From positions 1-64,000 of the forward strand of contig CABIXV010000003.1 in NCBI GenBank assembly GCA_902362775.1: a stretch of 64,000 bases of DNA. The letters are read 5' to 3'. Each line of letters opens with the position of its first letter. Position 1 is the stretch's first letter. Source of the stretch: Clostridiales bacterium. Its GTDB lineage: Bacteria > Bacillota > Clostridia > Oscillospirales > Oscillospiraceae. Of this stretch, positions 7,677-15,292 are shown in pieces. The position numbers were made by a program, and so were the translations under genes. The notes under the pieces are model-generated. The model was given only the letters and a program-made list of their open reading frames with translations, was not told where the DNA came from and searched no databases.

Positions 7677-8504
7677 TTACTCTCTGCGATACAGGTGGAT
7701 GTCAAATCCAATCTGTGTGTCAATCTGGCTTAGTGAGCTCAACCGTTCTATGCCCTCACGGGGTGTTTTCCAGGCATAGGGAGTCATGCGGAACAGTGCC
7801 ATAATATCCTCAGGGCGATCCAAGTGGAGACCATAGCGAACCTGTTCCGCCCCAACCCAATCAAAGCCTGGATAGTCTTCCCGCTTTACAGGATTTTCAT
7901 AGGGGACGGGGTATAGGATCTCTTTCATTTCCCAAAGATGACGGGCTGAGGGGACCACGTAGCAGAATAGTCCACCAGGCCGAAGCACCCGAGCAAACTC
8001 CTCCGCCGCCAACGGGGAGAAGATATTTGTTACTAGGTCTACGCTCCGGGCGGCAAGGGGAAGCCGGTAGACTGAAGCTACGGCGAACTCCCCCTGGGGA
8101 ATCCGCTTGGCCGCACGGCGCAGGGCGAATTTGGAGATATCGATGCCGGCTGTTCTGGGCTGCCGCCCGGAGTGAGTAAGGGCATTGTGCAGTCCGGCGG
8201 TATAATAGCCCTCGCCGCAGCCGCTGTCCAGCAGGACAGGGGAGGAGGCGGTCACCTGGTCTAGCACGGCGGCGCACAGGGCAGACAGCAGCGGGGCATA
8301 GTGCCCGCGCTCCAAAAAGGCCGCACGAGCGGCCACCATCTCTTTGTCGTCACCGGGATTCTTGGAGTGCTTGCGGTTGGCGGGCAAGAGATGAGTATAG
8401 CCGGCCGACGCCACATCGAAGCTGTGTCCGGAAGAGCAGTGGTATCGTCCCTCGCTTCGCTCCAAGTTTCCTAAGCAGAGAGGACAGCAAAACAGACTTT
8501 CCAT
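7677..8504 (-). CDS. rlmA: 23S rRNA guanine-N1 methyltransferase, RlmA type
   Basis: A 275-residue SAM-dependent methyltransferase that modifies helix 35 of 23S rRNA (G745, or G748 for the RlmA(II)/TlrB branch). Seen: the N-terminal zinc finger with Cys7, Cys10, Cys23 and His27, the family's SFDVASAGYTHLL segment, and the SAM-binding LLDSGCGEGYYTAG motif around residue 90. Length is typical. The ATG follows AGGTG by 6 bases. It is followed closely by the ZIP transporter. Whether it makes m1G745 or m1G748, and so affects tylosin-type macrolide binding, cannot be decided from the sequence. Confidence 0.9.
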   Translation of the reverse strand: MESLFCCPLCLGNLERSEGRYHCSSGHSFDVASAGYTHLLPANRKHSKNPGDDKEMVAARAAFLERGHYAPLLSALCAAVLDQVTASSPVLLDSGCGEGYYTAGLHNALTHSGRQPRTAGIDISKFALRRAAKRIPQGEFAVASVYRLPLAARSVDLVTNIFSPLAAEEFARVLRPGGLFCYVVPSARHLWEMKEILYPVPYENPVKREDYPGFDWVGAEQVRYGLHLDRPEDIMALFRMTPYAWKTPREGIERLSSLSQIDTQIGFDIHLYRRE

Positions 8505-8522
8505 GGTGTCACCTCAAGCTTT

Positions 8523-8551
8523 ATTATGGGGCGCGACAAAGAAAAAGGCAA
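8523..8551 (-). promoter_or_regulatory. rlmA promoter
   Basis: On the minus strand TTGCCT (8546-8551) and CATAAT (8523-8528) are 17 bases apart, ~20 bases upstream of the rlmA start. The rest of the 200-base gap to pyrH is AT-rich, and no clear pyrH promoter was recognised in it. Confidence 0.5.
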
Positions 8552-8704
8552 GGAATTTTTATAGCAGAGCAGGAGACCGGGCTGCAAGCGTGATTAGGGG
8601 CCGCCATGAACAAAAAGATATTTTCAAAAACTTTGTCTTTCCCTCTATGCAAATGGAAAGAATTATATTAAAATAGAAAAAATGAAACACAAGGAGTGGT
8701 TCCT

Positions 8705-9421
8705 ATGGAGCAGCCCAAATATAAAAGAGTCCTGCTGAAAATCAGCGGTGAGGCCCTGGCTGGCGAAGCTTCCCGCGGACTGGATTTTCATGTGATCGGC
8801 AGTGTCTGTGATGTAGTGAAGAAGTGTGTGGAGCTTGGTGTCCAGGTAGGCGTGGTCGTCGGCGGCGGAAACTTCTGGCGCGGAGTAAAAGACGGCGGCG
8901 ATCAGATGGAGCGGGTCCGCGCTGATCATATGGGTATGCTGGCTACGACCATCAACGCCTTGGCGGTCGCAGATGTGCTGGAGCAAAAGGGGGTGCCAGT
9001 CCGGGTCCAAACGGCAATCGAGATGCGGTCCGTGGCAGAGCCCTATATCCGATCCCGTGCCATCCGCCATTTGGAGAAGGGCAGAGTGGTCATCTTCGGC
9101 TGCGGCACTGGAAATCCCTTCTTTTCTACCGATACTGCGGCGGTCCTTCGTGCCGCGGAGATCGACGCCGATGTCATCCTGCTGGCCAAGAATATCGACG
9201 GCGTCTATTCCGCAGACCCCAAGGTGGACCCCAGTGCGGTCAAGTATGACGCCATCACCTATGACGATGTGCTAGCCCAGCATCTGAAGGTGATGGACTC
9301 CACTGCTACATCTCTGTCTATGGACAATAAGATCCCTGTTTTGCTCTTTGCACTCAAGGACCCGGAGAATATCCTCCGAGTAGTTATGGGGGAGAAGATT
9401 GGTACTATTGTGGGCGGATGA
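8705..9421 (+). CDS. pyrH: UMP kinase
   Basis: A 238-residue amino-acid-kinase-fold enzyme that phosphorylates UMP to UDP in pyrimidine synthesis. Seen: N-terminal [12 protein letters not shown], the [12 protein letters not shown] nucleotide loop, [16 protein letters not shown], and the C-terminal [12 protein letters not shown]. Length is typical. The ATG at 8705 was chosen because AAGGAG lies 8 bases upstream. A GTG at 8696 overlaps that ribosome site and is unlikely. It is the first gene of the operon that continues through frr, uppS and cdsA to polC, an order well conserved in Firmicutes. Bacterial PyrH is usually activated by GTP and inhibited by UTP. Confidence 0.97.
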   Translation: MEQPKYKRVLLKISGEALAGEASRGLDFHVIGSVCDVVKKCVELGVQVGVVVGGGNFWRGVKDGGDQMERVRADHMGMLATTINALAVADVLEQKGVPVRVQTAIEMRSVAEPYIRSRAIRHLEKGRVVIFGCGTGNPFFSTDTAAVLRAAEIDADVILLAKNIDGVYSADPKVDPSAVKYDAITYDDVLAQHLKVMDSTATSLSMDNKIPVLLFALKDPENILRVVMGEKIGTIVGG

Positions 9422-9463
9422 GCCCTGAACAGAGAAATGGAACAAGGAAAGGAAGTTAAGACC

Positions 9464-10018
9464 ATGAGTCCAGAGAATAAGGTATACGATGATAAGATGC
9501 TCAAAACCATCGAGGTAGTCAAGTCCAATTTTGCCTCTGTCCGGGCGGGCCGCGCCAATGCCGGCGTGCTGGATCGGATCATGGTAGAGTACTATGGAAC
9601 GCCCACGCCGCTGAATCAGGTGGCTGCCGTGTCCTCTCCCGATCCCCGGACCCTGGTGATTCAGCCTTGGGATGCCACCCTGCTTAGGGCGATTGAAAAG
9701 GCAATTCAGACCTCTGACCTGGGCATTAACCCCCAGAATGACGGGCGTGTGATTCGATTGGCTTTTCCCCAGCTCACGGAGGAGCGCCGTAAAGAACTGG
9801 GTAAACAGGTCCGCAAGTACGGCGAGGAGGGCAAGGTGGCCGTCCGTAATATTCGCCGGGACGCCATGGAAGATTTCAAAAAGATGAAGAAGAACGGCGA
9901 GCTCACCGAGGACGACCAGAAATCCATGGAGAAGGAGCTGCAGGACCTGACAGATAAGCGATGCAAGGATATCGATGACCTGACAGCCAAAAAGGAAGCC
10001 GAACTGATGGCAGTTTAA
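9464..10018 (+). CDS. frr: Ribosome recycling factor
   Basis: A 184-residue protein of standard RRF length. With EF-G it splits the post-termination ribosome. Seen: the VRAGRANAGVLDRIMVEYYGTPTPLNQ block, the RLAFPQLTEERRKEL hinge region, and the charged C-terminal helices. The ATG at 9464 has a purine-rich GGAAAGGAAG upstream. The longer frame from 9437 would add nine residues not typical for the family. It lies 42 bases after pyrH in the same operon. The long open frame on the opposite strand over this gene (9272-10075) is a composition artefact. Confidence 0.96.
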   Translation: MSPENKVYDDKMLKTIEVVKSNFASVRAGRANAGVLDRIMVEYYGTPTPLNQVAAVSSPDPRTLVIQPWDATLLRAIEKAIQTSDLGINPQNDGRVIRLAFPQLTEERRKELGKQVRKYGEEGKVAVRNIRRDAMEDFKKMKKNGELTEDDQKSMEKELQDLTDKRCKDIDDLTAKKEAELMAV

Positions 10019-10030
10019 TGAACTGAAAAT

Positions 10031-10081
10031 GCACAATGCAGAATGCGGAATGATTTTTTCTTCTGCATTCTGCATTTGTGC
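10031..10081. repeat. Imperfect inverted repeat between frr and uppS
   Basis: GCACAATGCAGAATGCGGA pairs with TCTGCATTCTGCATTTGTGC, about 19 bp with one mismatch and one bulge, around a 12-base T-rich loop. It contains tandem ATGCAGA units. It lies inside an operon with no T-tract after it, so it is more likely an mRNA processing/stability hairpin or a small dispersed repeat than a terminator. Confidence 0.65.
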
Positions 10082-10098
10082 GGATAGGATATCAATTT

Positions 10099-10845
10099 AT
10101 GGATTTTTTCAGATCAAAAGCGGATAGAGCGCCAGTGGTGGACCTGAAGCGGCTGCCCCGGCATATCGCGATTATCATGGACGGAAATGGTCGCTGGGCA
10201 AAAAAACGAGGAATGCCGCGTACAGCCGGCCACGCCGCCGGCGCAGAGAATTTCCGTACCATAGCCACCTACTGCAAGGAGATTGGACTGGAATACCTTA
10301 CAGTTTATGCCTTTTCTACAGAGAATTGGAAGCGGCCTCCGGATGAGGTATCTGCCATCATGGGCCTGTTGAAGAAATATCTTTTGGAGGCCATCGGGCA
10401 GATGGAGCGGGATAGAGTAAAAATGGAATTTTTTGGAGATCTTTCCCCTCTGACCCCTGAGCTTCGACAGCTGTGTGAGCGGACAAGAGAGATATCCCGC
10501 CACTACGAGGGCTGCCAGGTCAATATCTGCCTGAATTACGGGGGGCGAGACGAGCTGCTTAGGGGGGCCATGAACTATGCCAAAGATTGCCTGGAGGGAA
10601 AGGCGGACCCGAACCATCTGACACAAGAGCAGTTTGGACGATACCTTTTTTCCAGAGGAGTCCCGGACCCGGATCTGGTCATCCGCCCCAGTGGGGAGCT
10701 GAGGCTGTCCAATTTTCTCCTGTGGCAGTCTGCCTATTCGGAGTTTTACTTCACTGATGTACTCTGGCCTGACTTTTCTAAGGTTGAGCTCCACAAGGCT
10801 ATTGCGGCGTATCAGAATAGAGATCGTCGGTTTGGAGGTGTGTGA
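10099..10845 (+). CDS. uppS: Undecaprenyl (isoprenyl) diphosphate synthase
   Basis: A 248-residue cis-prenyltransferase that elongates farnesyl diphosphate with IPP to make the C55 lipid carrier for peptidoglycan and wall polymers. Seen: the catalytic IIMDGNGRWAKKRG motif, the FSTENWKRP loop, and the substrate motif RPSGELRLSNFLLWQSAYSE. Length is typical. The ATG at 10099 was preferred over a GTG at 10078 that lies within the upstream inverted repeat. The ribosome site is weak (AGGAT). The stop codon sits one base before the cdsA start, indicating coupled translation. It acts downstream of the dxr and ispG products encoded in the same operon. Confidence 0.96.
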   Translation: MDFFRSKADRAPVVDLKRLPRHIAIIMDGNGRWAKKRGMPRTAGHAAGAENFRTIATYCKEIGLEYLTVYAFSTENWKRPPDEVSAIMGLLKKYLLEAIGQMERDRVKMEFFGDLSPLTPELRQLCERTREISRHYEGCQVNICLNYGGRDELLRGAMNYAKDCLEGKADPNHLTQEQFGRYLFSRGVPDPDLVIRPSGELRLSNFLLWQSAYSEFYFTDVLWPDFSKVELHKAIAAYQNRDRRFGGV

Positions 10846-10846
10846 T

Positions 10847-11668
10847 TTGCTGAAACGTATTTGTGTCGGGGTGGTACTGGCCCCCCTTTTTCTAAGCGTG
10901 CTATTCTTCCTGCCGCCAATCTATTTAGTCGTGATGCTGGCCTTTATTTTGGCCCTTGCCTCTTTTGAACTGCTGCGGGCGACACAGGTAGCTCACCATA
11001 ATGGACTGTATATTTTTACTGCCATCGCTGCGGCTATGATTCCCTTTGGATGCTGGCGGTGGGGCTATGGTGGTTGGTATATCCGGGCGGTTTCTCTCGC
11101 ATTGATGGCTGTGGCCTTTTTCTTTGCTGTCCGCCAGTACGGCACAGAGCGAGAGATCAAATTCAGTGAGATTGTTGTCTGCCTCTTTGGGGGCATCGCT
11201 GTTCCCCTGTTTCTGTCCTCACTGATACCCCTCAAAATGATGGAGAACGGCAGATTTTTAGTGCTGCTGCCTGTGCTCTGCGCCTTTACTACCGACATCG
11301 GAGCCTATTTTGCGGGCGTATTTCTTGGGAGACACCGGGGTGTCACCAAGGTCAGCCCTAATAAATCCGTGGAAGGCTATATTGGAGGACTGCTGACCGG
11401 AGGTCTGTTCCTCCTGGGTTACGGCCTGCTTCTGCGGCAATTCGCAGGCTTGTCTGTGGAACTTCACATCATGGCGCTCTATGGGATACTGGGAAGCGCT
11501 ATTACTGAGTTGGGTGACCTGTCTTTTTCTTTGGTAAAGCGGCAGTTCGGCATCAAGGATTATGGGACTCTGCTTCCAGGACATGGAGGGATGCTGGACC
11601 GGTTTGACTCTATGATCTTCGCCGCACCCATGCTGTTGATTTTAGTGGAGCTGATTCCGGCCTTCTAA
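10847..11668 (+). CDS. cdsA: Phosphatidate cytidylyltransferase
   Basis: A 273-residue integral membrane enzyme that converts phosphatidic acid and CTP to CDP-diacylglycerol. It has about eight hydrophobic segments and the CDS signature near the C-terminus, SLVKRQFGIKDYGTLLPGHG then GMLDRFDS, with the catalytic Asp pair. The TTG at 10847 was chosen because GGAGGTG lies 6 bases upstream, at the end of uppS. An ATG at 10757 in the same frame would give a long overlap with uppS and a non-family N-terminus. It is part of the envelope operon. A short A/T-rich hairpin (about 11672-11697) follows the stop. Confidence 0.94.
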   Translation: MLKRICVGVVLAPLFLSVLFFLPPIYLVVMLAFILALASFELLRATQVAHHNGLYIFTAIAAAMIPFGCWRWGYGGWYIRAVSLALMAVAFFFAVRQYGTEREIKFSEIVVCLFGGIAVPLFLSSLIPLKMMENGRFLVLLPVLCAFTTDIGAYFAGVFLGRHRGVTKVSPNKSVEGYIGGLLTGGLFLLGYGLLLRQFAGLSVELHIMALYGILGSAITELGDLSFSLVKRQFGIKDYGTLLPGHGGMLDRFDSMIFAAPMLLILVELIPAF

Positions 11669-11753
11669 TTTCCTCTCTTTTAGAAAAGAAAAGAGGTAAA
11701 GAAAATTTTGGTCGGGCGAACTTCGTGTACTTGGCGTTGTAAGGAGGATAAAC

Positions 11754-11936
11754 TTGGAATTTGCCGGTTTGCCCTGGTTTCTTTGGCTGGCAATCTTCGT
11801 TGCCATATTCTCTGGAGCTGCCGCGTGCTATAAGACCCCGGCACAGAAGAAACAGTGGGACCCGCACACAGTGATTGCCTCCCTTCTGACCGGGATTGTT
11901 GTGTGCCTTGCCGTTTTGATTTTGAGGGTATTTTAA
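11754..11936 (+). CDS. Small membrane protein, unknown function
   Basis: A 60-residue protein starting with TTG, supported by AAGGAGG 6 bases upstream. Its stop lies one base before the dxr ATG, so it is coupled to the operon. Seen: two hydrophobic segments (about residues 6-24 and 40-58) separated by a polar stretch, KTPAQKKQWDPH. No family was recognised. Its place between cdsA and dxr suggests a lineage-specific envelope protein. The good ribosome site and tight spacing make it a real gene rather than a chance frame. Confidence 0.7.
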   Translation: MEFAGLPWFLWLAIFVAIFSGAAACYKTPAQKKQWDPHTVIASLLTGIVVCLAVLILRVF

Positions 11937-11937
11937 T

Positions 11938-13074
11938 ATGAGTAAACGAATCACAATCTTAGGCTCCACAGGCTCCATCGGGCGGCAGTCTCTGGAGGTG
12001 ATTTCCGCCTGCGGTATGGAGGCGGTGGCGCTTACAGCCAATTCCAGTGTGAAACTGCTGGAGGAGCAGGCGCGCCGATACCGGCCTGAGCTTGCTGTTC
12101 TGATGGACGAGAGAGCGGCCGGCGATCTGCGGGTCAAACTTGCCGATACGAACGTCAGGGTGTTAGGTGGTATGGAGGGCATTCTGGAGGCAGCTTCCCT
12201 TTCCAGCGCTGATACTGTCATCACCGCTGTGGTGGGAATGATCGGTCTGCGTCCCACCCTGGCCGCGATTCGGGAGGGGAAGCGAATCGCTCTGGCCAAC
12301 AAAGAAACGCTGGTATGTGCCGGCCAGCTTGTACTGGAGGAGGCCCGGGACTATGGGGCCCAGATCATACCTGTGGATTCAGAGCACTCCGCCCTATTCC
12401 AATGTCTGGAGGGCAACAGGGACAGGGGAGAGGTCAAACGGCTGATCCTCACCTGCTCCGGTGGCCCTTTCTATGGCAAAAAACCTGCTGAATTGAAAGG
12501 CATGACCAGGGAAAATGCTTTACAGCATCCGAACTGGTCAATGGGGGCGAAGATCACTGTGGATTCGGCCACCCTGATGAATAAAGGGCTGGAATTTATT
12601 GAGGCTATGCACCTATATCGGATGCCACCGGAGAAAATTTCTGTCCTGATCCACCGGGAGAGTATTATCCACTCGCTGGTGGAATACTGTGATAATGCCA
12701 TGATTGCCCAGCTTGGCGCGCCAGATATGCGTCTGCCCATCCAATATGCCCTGACATGGCCTAAGCGGACGCCCGGTCCGGCTGTCCCACTGGACCTGTG
12801 GAACTGTGGGTCAATGACTTTCGGGACACCGGATACAGATACTTTCCGGTGCCTAAAGCTGGCGATGGAGGCAGCCGAAACAGGGGGAACAGCCGGCGCC
12901 ATCCTCAACGGCGCTAACGAGGAGGCGGTGTCCCAGTTTCTGGCTGGGAAGATCGGATTCCTGGAGATCGCTGAGAAGGTGGCCTTGGCCATGGAGCGGG
13001 TACCAGTAGTTCGGGAGCCTGGGTTAGACGACGTCCTGGAGGCTGACCGGGCAGCGCGAGAGGCCATTGATTGA
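11938..13074 (+). CDS. dxr: 1-deoxy-D-xylulose 5-phosphate reductoisomerase
   Basis: A 378-residue NADPH-dependent enzyme. It is the first committed step of the MEP isoprenoid pathway, converting DXP to MEP, and the target of fosmidomycin. Seen: the N-terminal dinucleotide motif ITILGSTGSIGRQSLEV, ALANKETLV, the metal/substrate segments VDSEHSA and VDSATLMNKGLE, and the SIIHSLVEY flap motif. Length is typical. The start is one base after the preceding small gene, and the 3' end overlaps no coding region. Together with ispG downstream and uppS upstream it shows this cell makes isoprenoids by the MEP route. Confidence 0.97.
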   Translation: MSKRITILGSTGSIGRQSLEVISACGMEAVALTANSSVKLLEEQARRYRPELAVLMDERAAGDLRVKLADTNVRVLGGMEGILEAASLSSADTVITAVVGMIGLRPTLAAIREGKRIALANKETLVCAGQLVLEEARDYGAQIIPVDSEHSALFQCLEGNRDRGEVKRLILTCSGGPFYGKKPAELKGMTRENALQHPNWSMGAKITVDSATLMNKGLEFIEAMHLYRMPPEKISVLIHRESIIHSLVEYCDNAMIAQLGAPDMRLPIQYALTWPKRTPGPAVPLDLWNCGSMTFGTPDTDTFRCLKLAMEAAETGGTAGAILNGANEEAVSQFLAGKIGFLEIAEKVALAMERVPVVREPGLDDVLEADRAAREAID

Positions 13075-13096
13075 TTTTACCTTTTTTGGAGGTTCT

Positions 13097-14161
13097 ATGC
13101 TCTATATCATCGTCGCAATTCTGATTTTCGGCGTCCTGATCGCCACCCATGAATTGGGCCATTTCGCCACGGCAAAGCTGCTGGGGATAAAGGTCAACGA
13201 GTTTTCTGTGGGGATGGGCCCAGCTATCTGGAAAAAGCAGCGGGGTGACACCCTTTACAGCGTCCGTATCCTTCCTATTGGCGGATACTGTGCCATGGAG
13301 GGGGAGGACGATGACTCCGTTGATCCTCGGGCCTTTGGAAAGGCGGTAAGCTGGAAGAAAATGGTTATTCTGTGTGCCGGCGCCGCGATGAATTTTCTCA
13401 CTGGACTGCTTCTGATCCTGATTCTCTATGTTCCACAGCAGGCTGTCCTTGTGGAAACCTACGGAGGTTCTACCCCCGGCTATGGAACTGAAGAATGCGG
13501 GCTCCTGCCAGGGGATCGGTTTCTGTCTATTGACGGTCACCGAATCTTGGTTTACGGCAATGCCCAGATGTATCTGGAGCGGGCGGGGGATACGCTAGAC
13601 ATCGTAGTGGAGCGCGACGGGCAGACGGTGCGACTGGACGGCCTCTATCTGCCCCGTCAGGAGCGTACCGACGAGGAAGGAGTGACCACAAACCGCCGCG
13701 GAATCCTGGTGGCTTCGGAGGCTGCGCCACTGTCCGGATTTGGAAAGGTGCAATACGCTTGGAATATGTCCCTGGACTTTGTCCGCCTGGTGTGGATCAG
13801 TCTGGGGGACCTGATTTCAGGATCTGTGGGAGTCCGCGACCTGTCCGGACCTGTCGGCATCGTGGATACCATGACGGAAGTGGGGAGCTCGGCTACGTCT
13901 GCCTATGCGGCCTTTTACAGCCTGACCTATTTTGCGGCCCTCATCGCGGTCAATCTCGCGGTCATGAATCTTCTGCCGCTGCCAGCGTTGGACGGCGGGA
14001 GAGTGTTTTTCCTGTTGCTTAACACCGTGCTTTATAGACTGTTCCGAAAGAGAATAGATCCCAGGTACGAGGGATACGTCCACATGGCCGGTCTGGCTGC
14101 GCTGATGTGCCTGATGCTGGTGGTTACCCTAAGTGATGTGGGCAAGCTGTTCGGAAGATAA
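13097..14161 (+). CDS. rseP: Site-2 intramembrane zinc metalloprotease (RseP type)
   Basis: A 354-residue M50 protease of the RIP family with transmembrane segments at both ends and one central PDZ domain (about residues 125-205). Seen: the zinc motif HELGH in the first membrane helix and the LPALDGGR motif in the third, which supplies the third zinc ligand. In Firmicutes such enzymes cut membrane anti-sigma factors and signal-peptide remnants. The ATG at 13097 follows GGAGG. An in-frame TTG at 13067 overlapping dxr is less likely. A possible substrate is the membrane anti-sigma-like protein at 33981-35522, but that link is only inference. Confidence 0.94.
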   Translation: MLYIIVAILIFGVLIATHELGHFATAKLLGIKVNEFSVGMGPAIWKKQRGDTLYSVRILPIGGYCAMEGEDDDSVDPRAFGKAVSWKKMVILCAGAAMNFLTGLLLILILYVPQQAVLVETYGGSTPGYGTEECGLLPGDRFLSIDGHRILVYGNAQMYLERAGDTLDIVVERDGQTVRLDGLYLPRQERTDEEGVTTNRRGILVASEAAPLSGFGKVQYAWNMSLDFVRLVWISLGDLISGSVGVRDLSGPVGIVDTMTEVGSSATSAYAAFYSLTYFAALIAVNLAVMNLLPLPALDGGRVFFLLLNTVLYRLFRKRIDPRYEGYVHMAGLAALMCLMLVVTLSDVGKLFGR

Positions 14162-14190
14162 GAAGTGTCCGGAAAGGGAGGATTTGTGAC

Positions 14191-15228
14191 ATGACCAGAC
14201 AGATCCATGTAGGAGGCGTACCTGTAGGCGGCGGGGCTCCGGTTTCCATCCAGTCTATGACCAATACCCGTACAGATGATGTGGATGCCACTCTCTCCCA
14301 GATACGGGCTCTGGCTACCGCCGGGTGCGATATCGTCCGGGTGGCTGTCCCTGACCAGGCGGCGGCCCATGCGGTAGGAAAAATCAAGGAGCGCAGTCCG
14401 CTGCCTGTGGTGGTGGATATCCACTTTGATTATAGGCTGGCTCTGGAAGCCATTGCGGCCGGCGCCGACAAGGTCCGGATCAATCCCGGAAATATCGGGA
14501 GTGAGGACCGTGTAAAGGCGGTGGCCGATGCCTGCCGCCAGAGGAACATCCCGATCCGCATCGGGGTAAACGGCGGCTCGCTGGAGAAGGATATTCTGGC
14601 CAAATACGGCAAGGTGTGCCCAGAGGCGATGGTGGAATCTGCCTTCGGCCATATTCGGTTGCTGAACCGATTTGACTTTGATGATATCTGCGTGTCCCTG
14701 AAGTCCTCCAGTGTCCCCACTACTATGAAAGCCTATCAGCTTATGAGTCTGAAAAGTGATTACCCTTTACATATTGGAGTAACTGAGGCGGGCACGGTCC
14801 GTATGGGCACTCTAAAGTCGGCCATTGGAATAGGTGGGCTGCTGGCTTTGGGCATCGGTGATACGATGCGGGTGTCCCTGTCCGCCGACCCGGTACAGGA
14901 GGTCATGGCCGCACGGGATATCCTGAAGGCGGCAGGCATCCGAAGAGAGGGAGCGGAACTGGTTTCCTGCCCCACCTGCGGTCGTACTCGTATCGATTTG
15001 ATCTCTCTGGCTGGGGAGGTGGAGGAGCGTCTGAAGGCGGTGGATAAGCCAATCACCGTAGCGGTCATGGGCTGCGTAGTCAACGGTCCTGGGGAAGCCT
15101 CCGCCGCCGACTGTGGGATTGCGGGAGGACAGGGGGAAGGCCTGCTCTTCAAAAAGGGGCAGATCGTCAAAAAGGTCCCACAGGATCAGTTGGTGGACGA
15201 GCTGTTTGCACTGATCGATACACTATAA
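14191..15228 (+). CDS. ispG: 4-hydroxy-3-methylbut-2-enyl diphosphate synthase
   Basis: A 345-residue [4Fe-4S] enzyme that reduces MEcPP to HMBPP, the penultimate MEP-pathway step. Seen: the TIM-barrel N-terminal half beginning RQIHVGGVPVGGGAPVSIQS, and the C-terminal cluster domain with SCPTCGRTRIDL and VMGCVVNGPGEA, which supply three Cys and a Glu. Length matches the short bacterial form. A GGAGG-type site precedes the ATG. It lies between rseP and polC in the operon. The reductant is probably ferredoxin or flavodoxin, but neither is encoded nearby. Confidence 0.97.
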   Translation: MTRQIHVGGVPVGGGAPVSIQSMTNTRTDDVDATLSQIRALATAGCDIVRVAVPDQAAAHAVGKIKERSPLPVVVDIHFDYRLALEAIAAGADKVRINPGNIGSEDRVKAVADACRQRNIPIRIGVNGGSLEKDILAKYGKVCPEAMVESAFGHIRLLNRFDFDDICVSLKSSSVPTTMKAYQLMSLKSDYPLHIGVTEAGTVRMGTLKSAIGIGGLLALGIGDTMRVSLSADPVQEVMAARDILKAAGIRREGAELVSCPTCGRTRIDLISLAGEVEERLKAVDKPITVAVMGCVVNGPGEASAADCGIAGGQGEGLLFKKGQIVKKVPQDQLVDELFALIDTL

Positions 15229-15292
15229 AAACAGATGGACTGGGCGCGGTGAGGGCGTTCCAGGTAAGAAGCGCAAGGAGAATCGAGCACCA

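Noticed and set aside
9272..10075. 267-codon open frame antisense to frr
   Set aside because: Shadow of a strongly coding sequence on the other strand; low-complexity content and no ribosome site.
10757..10846. Upstream extension of cdsA inside uppS from an ATG at 10757
   Set aside because: It would overlap uppS by 90 bases and lacks a ribosome site; the TTG at 10847 has GGAGGTG at ideal distance.
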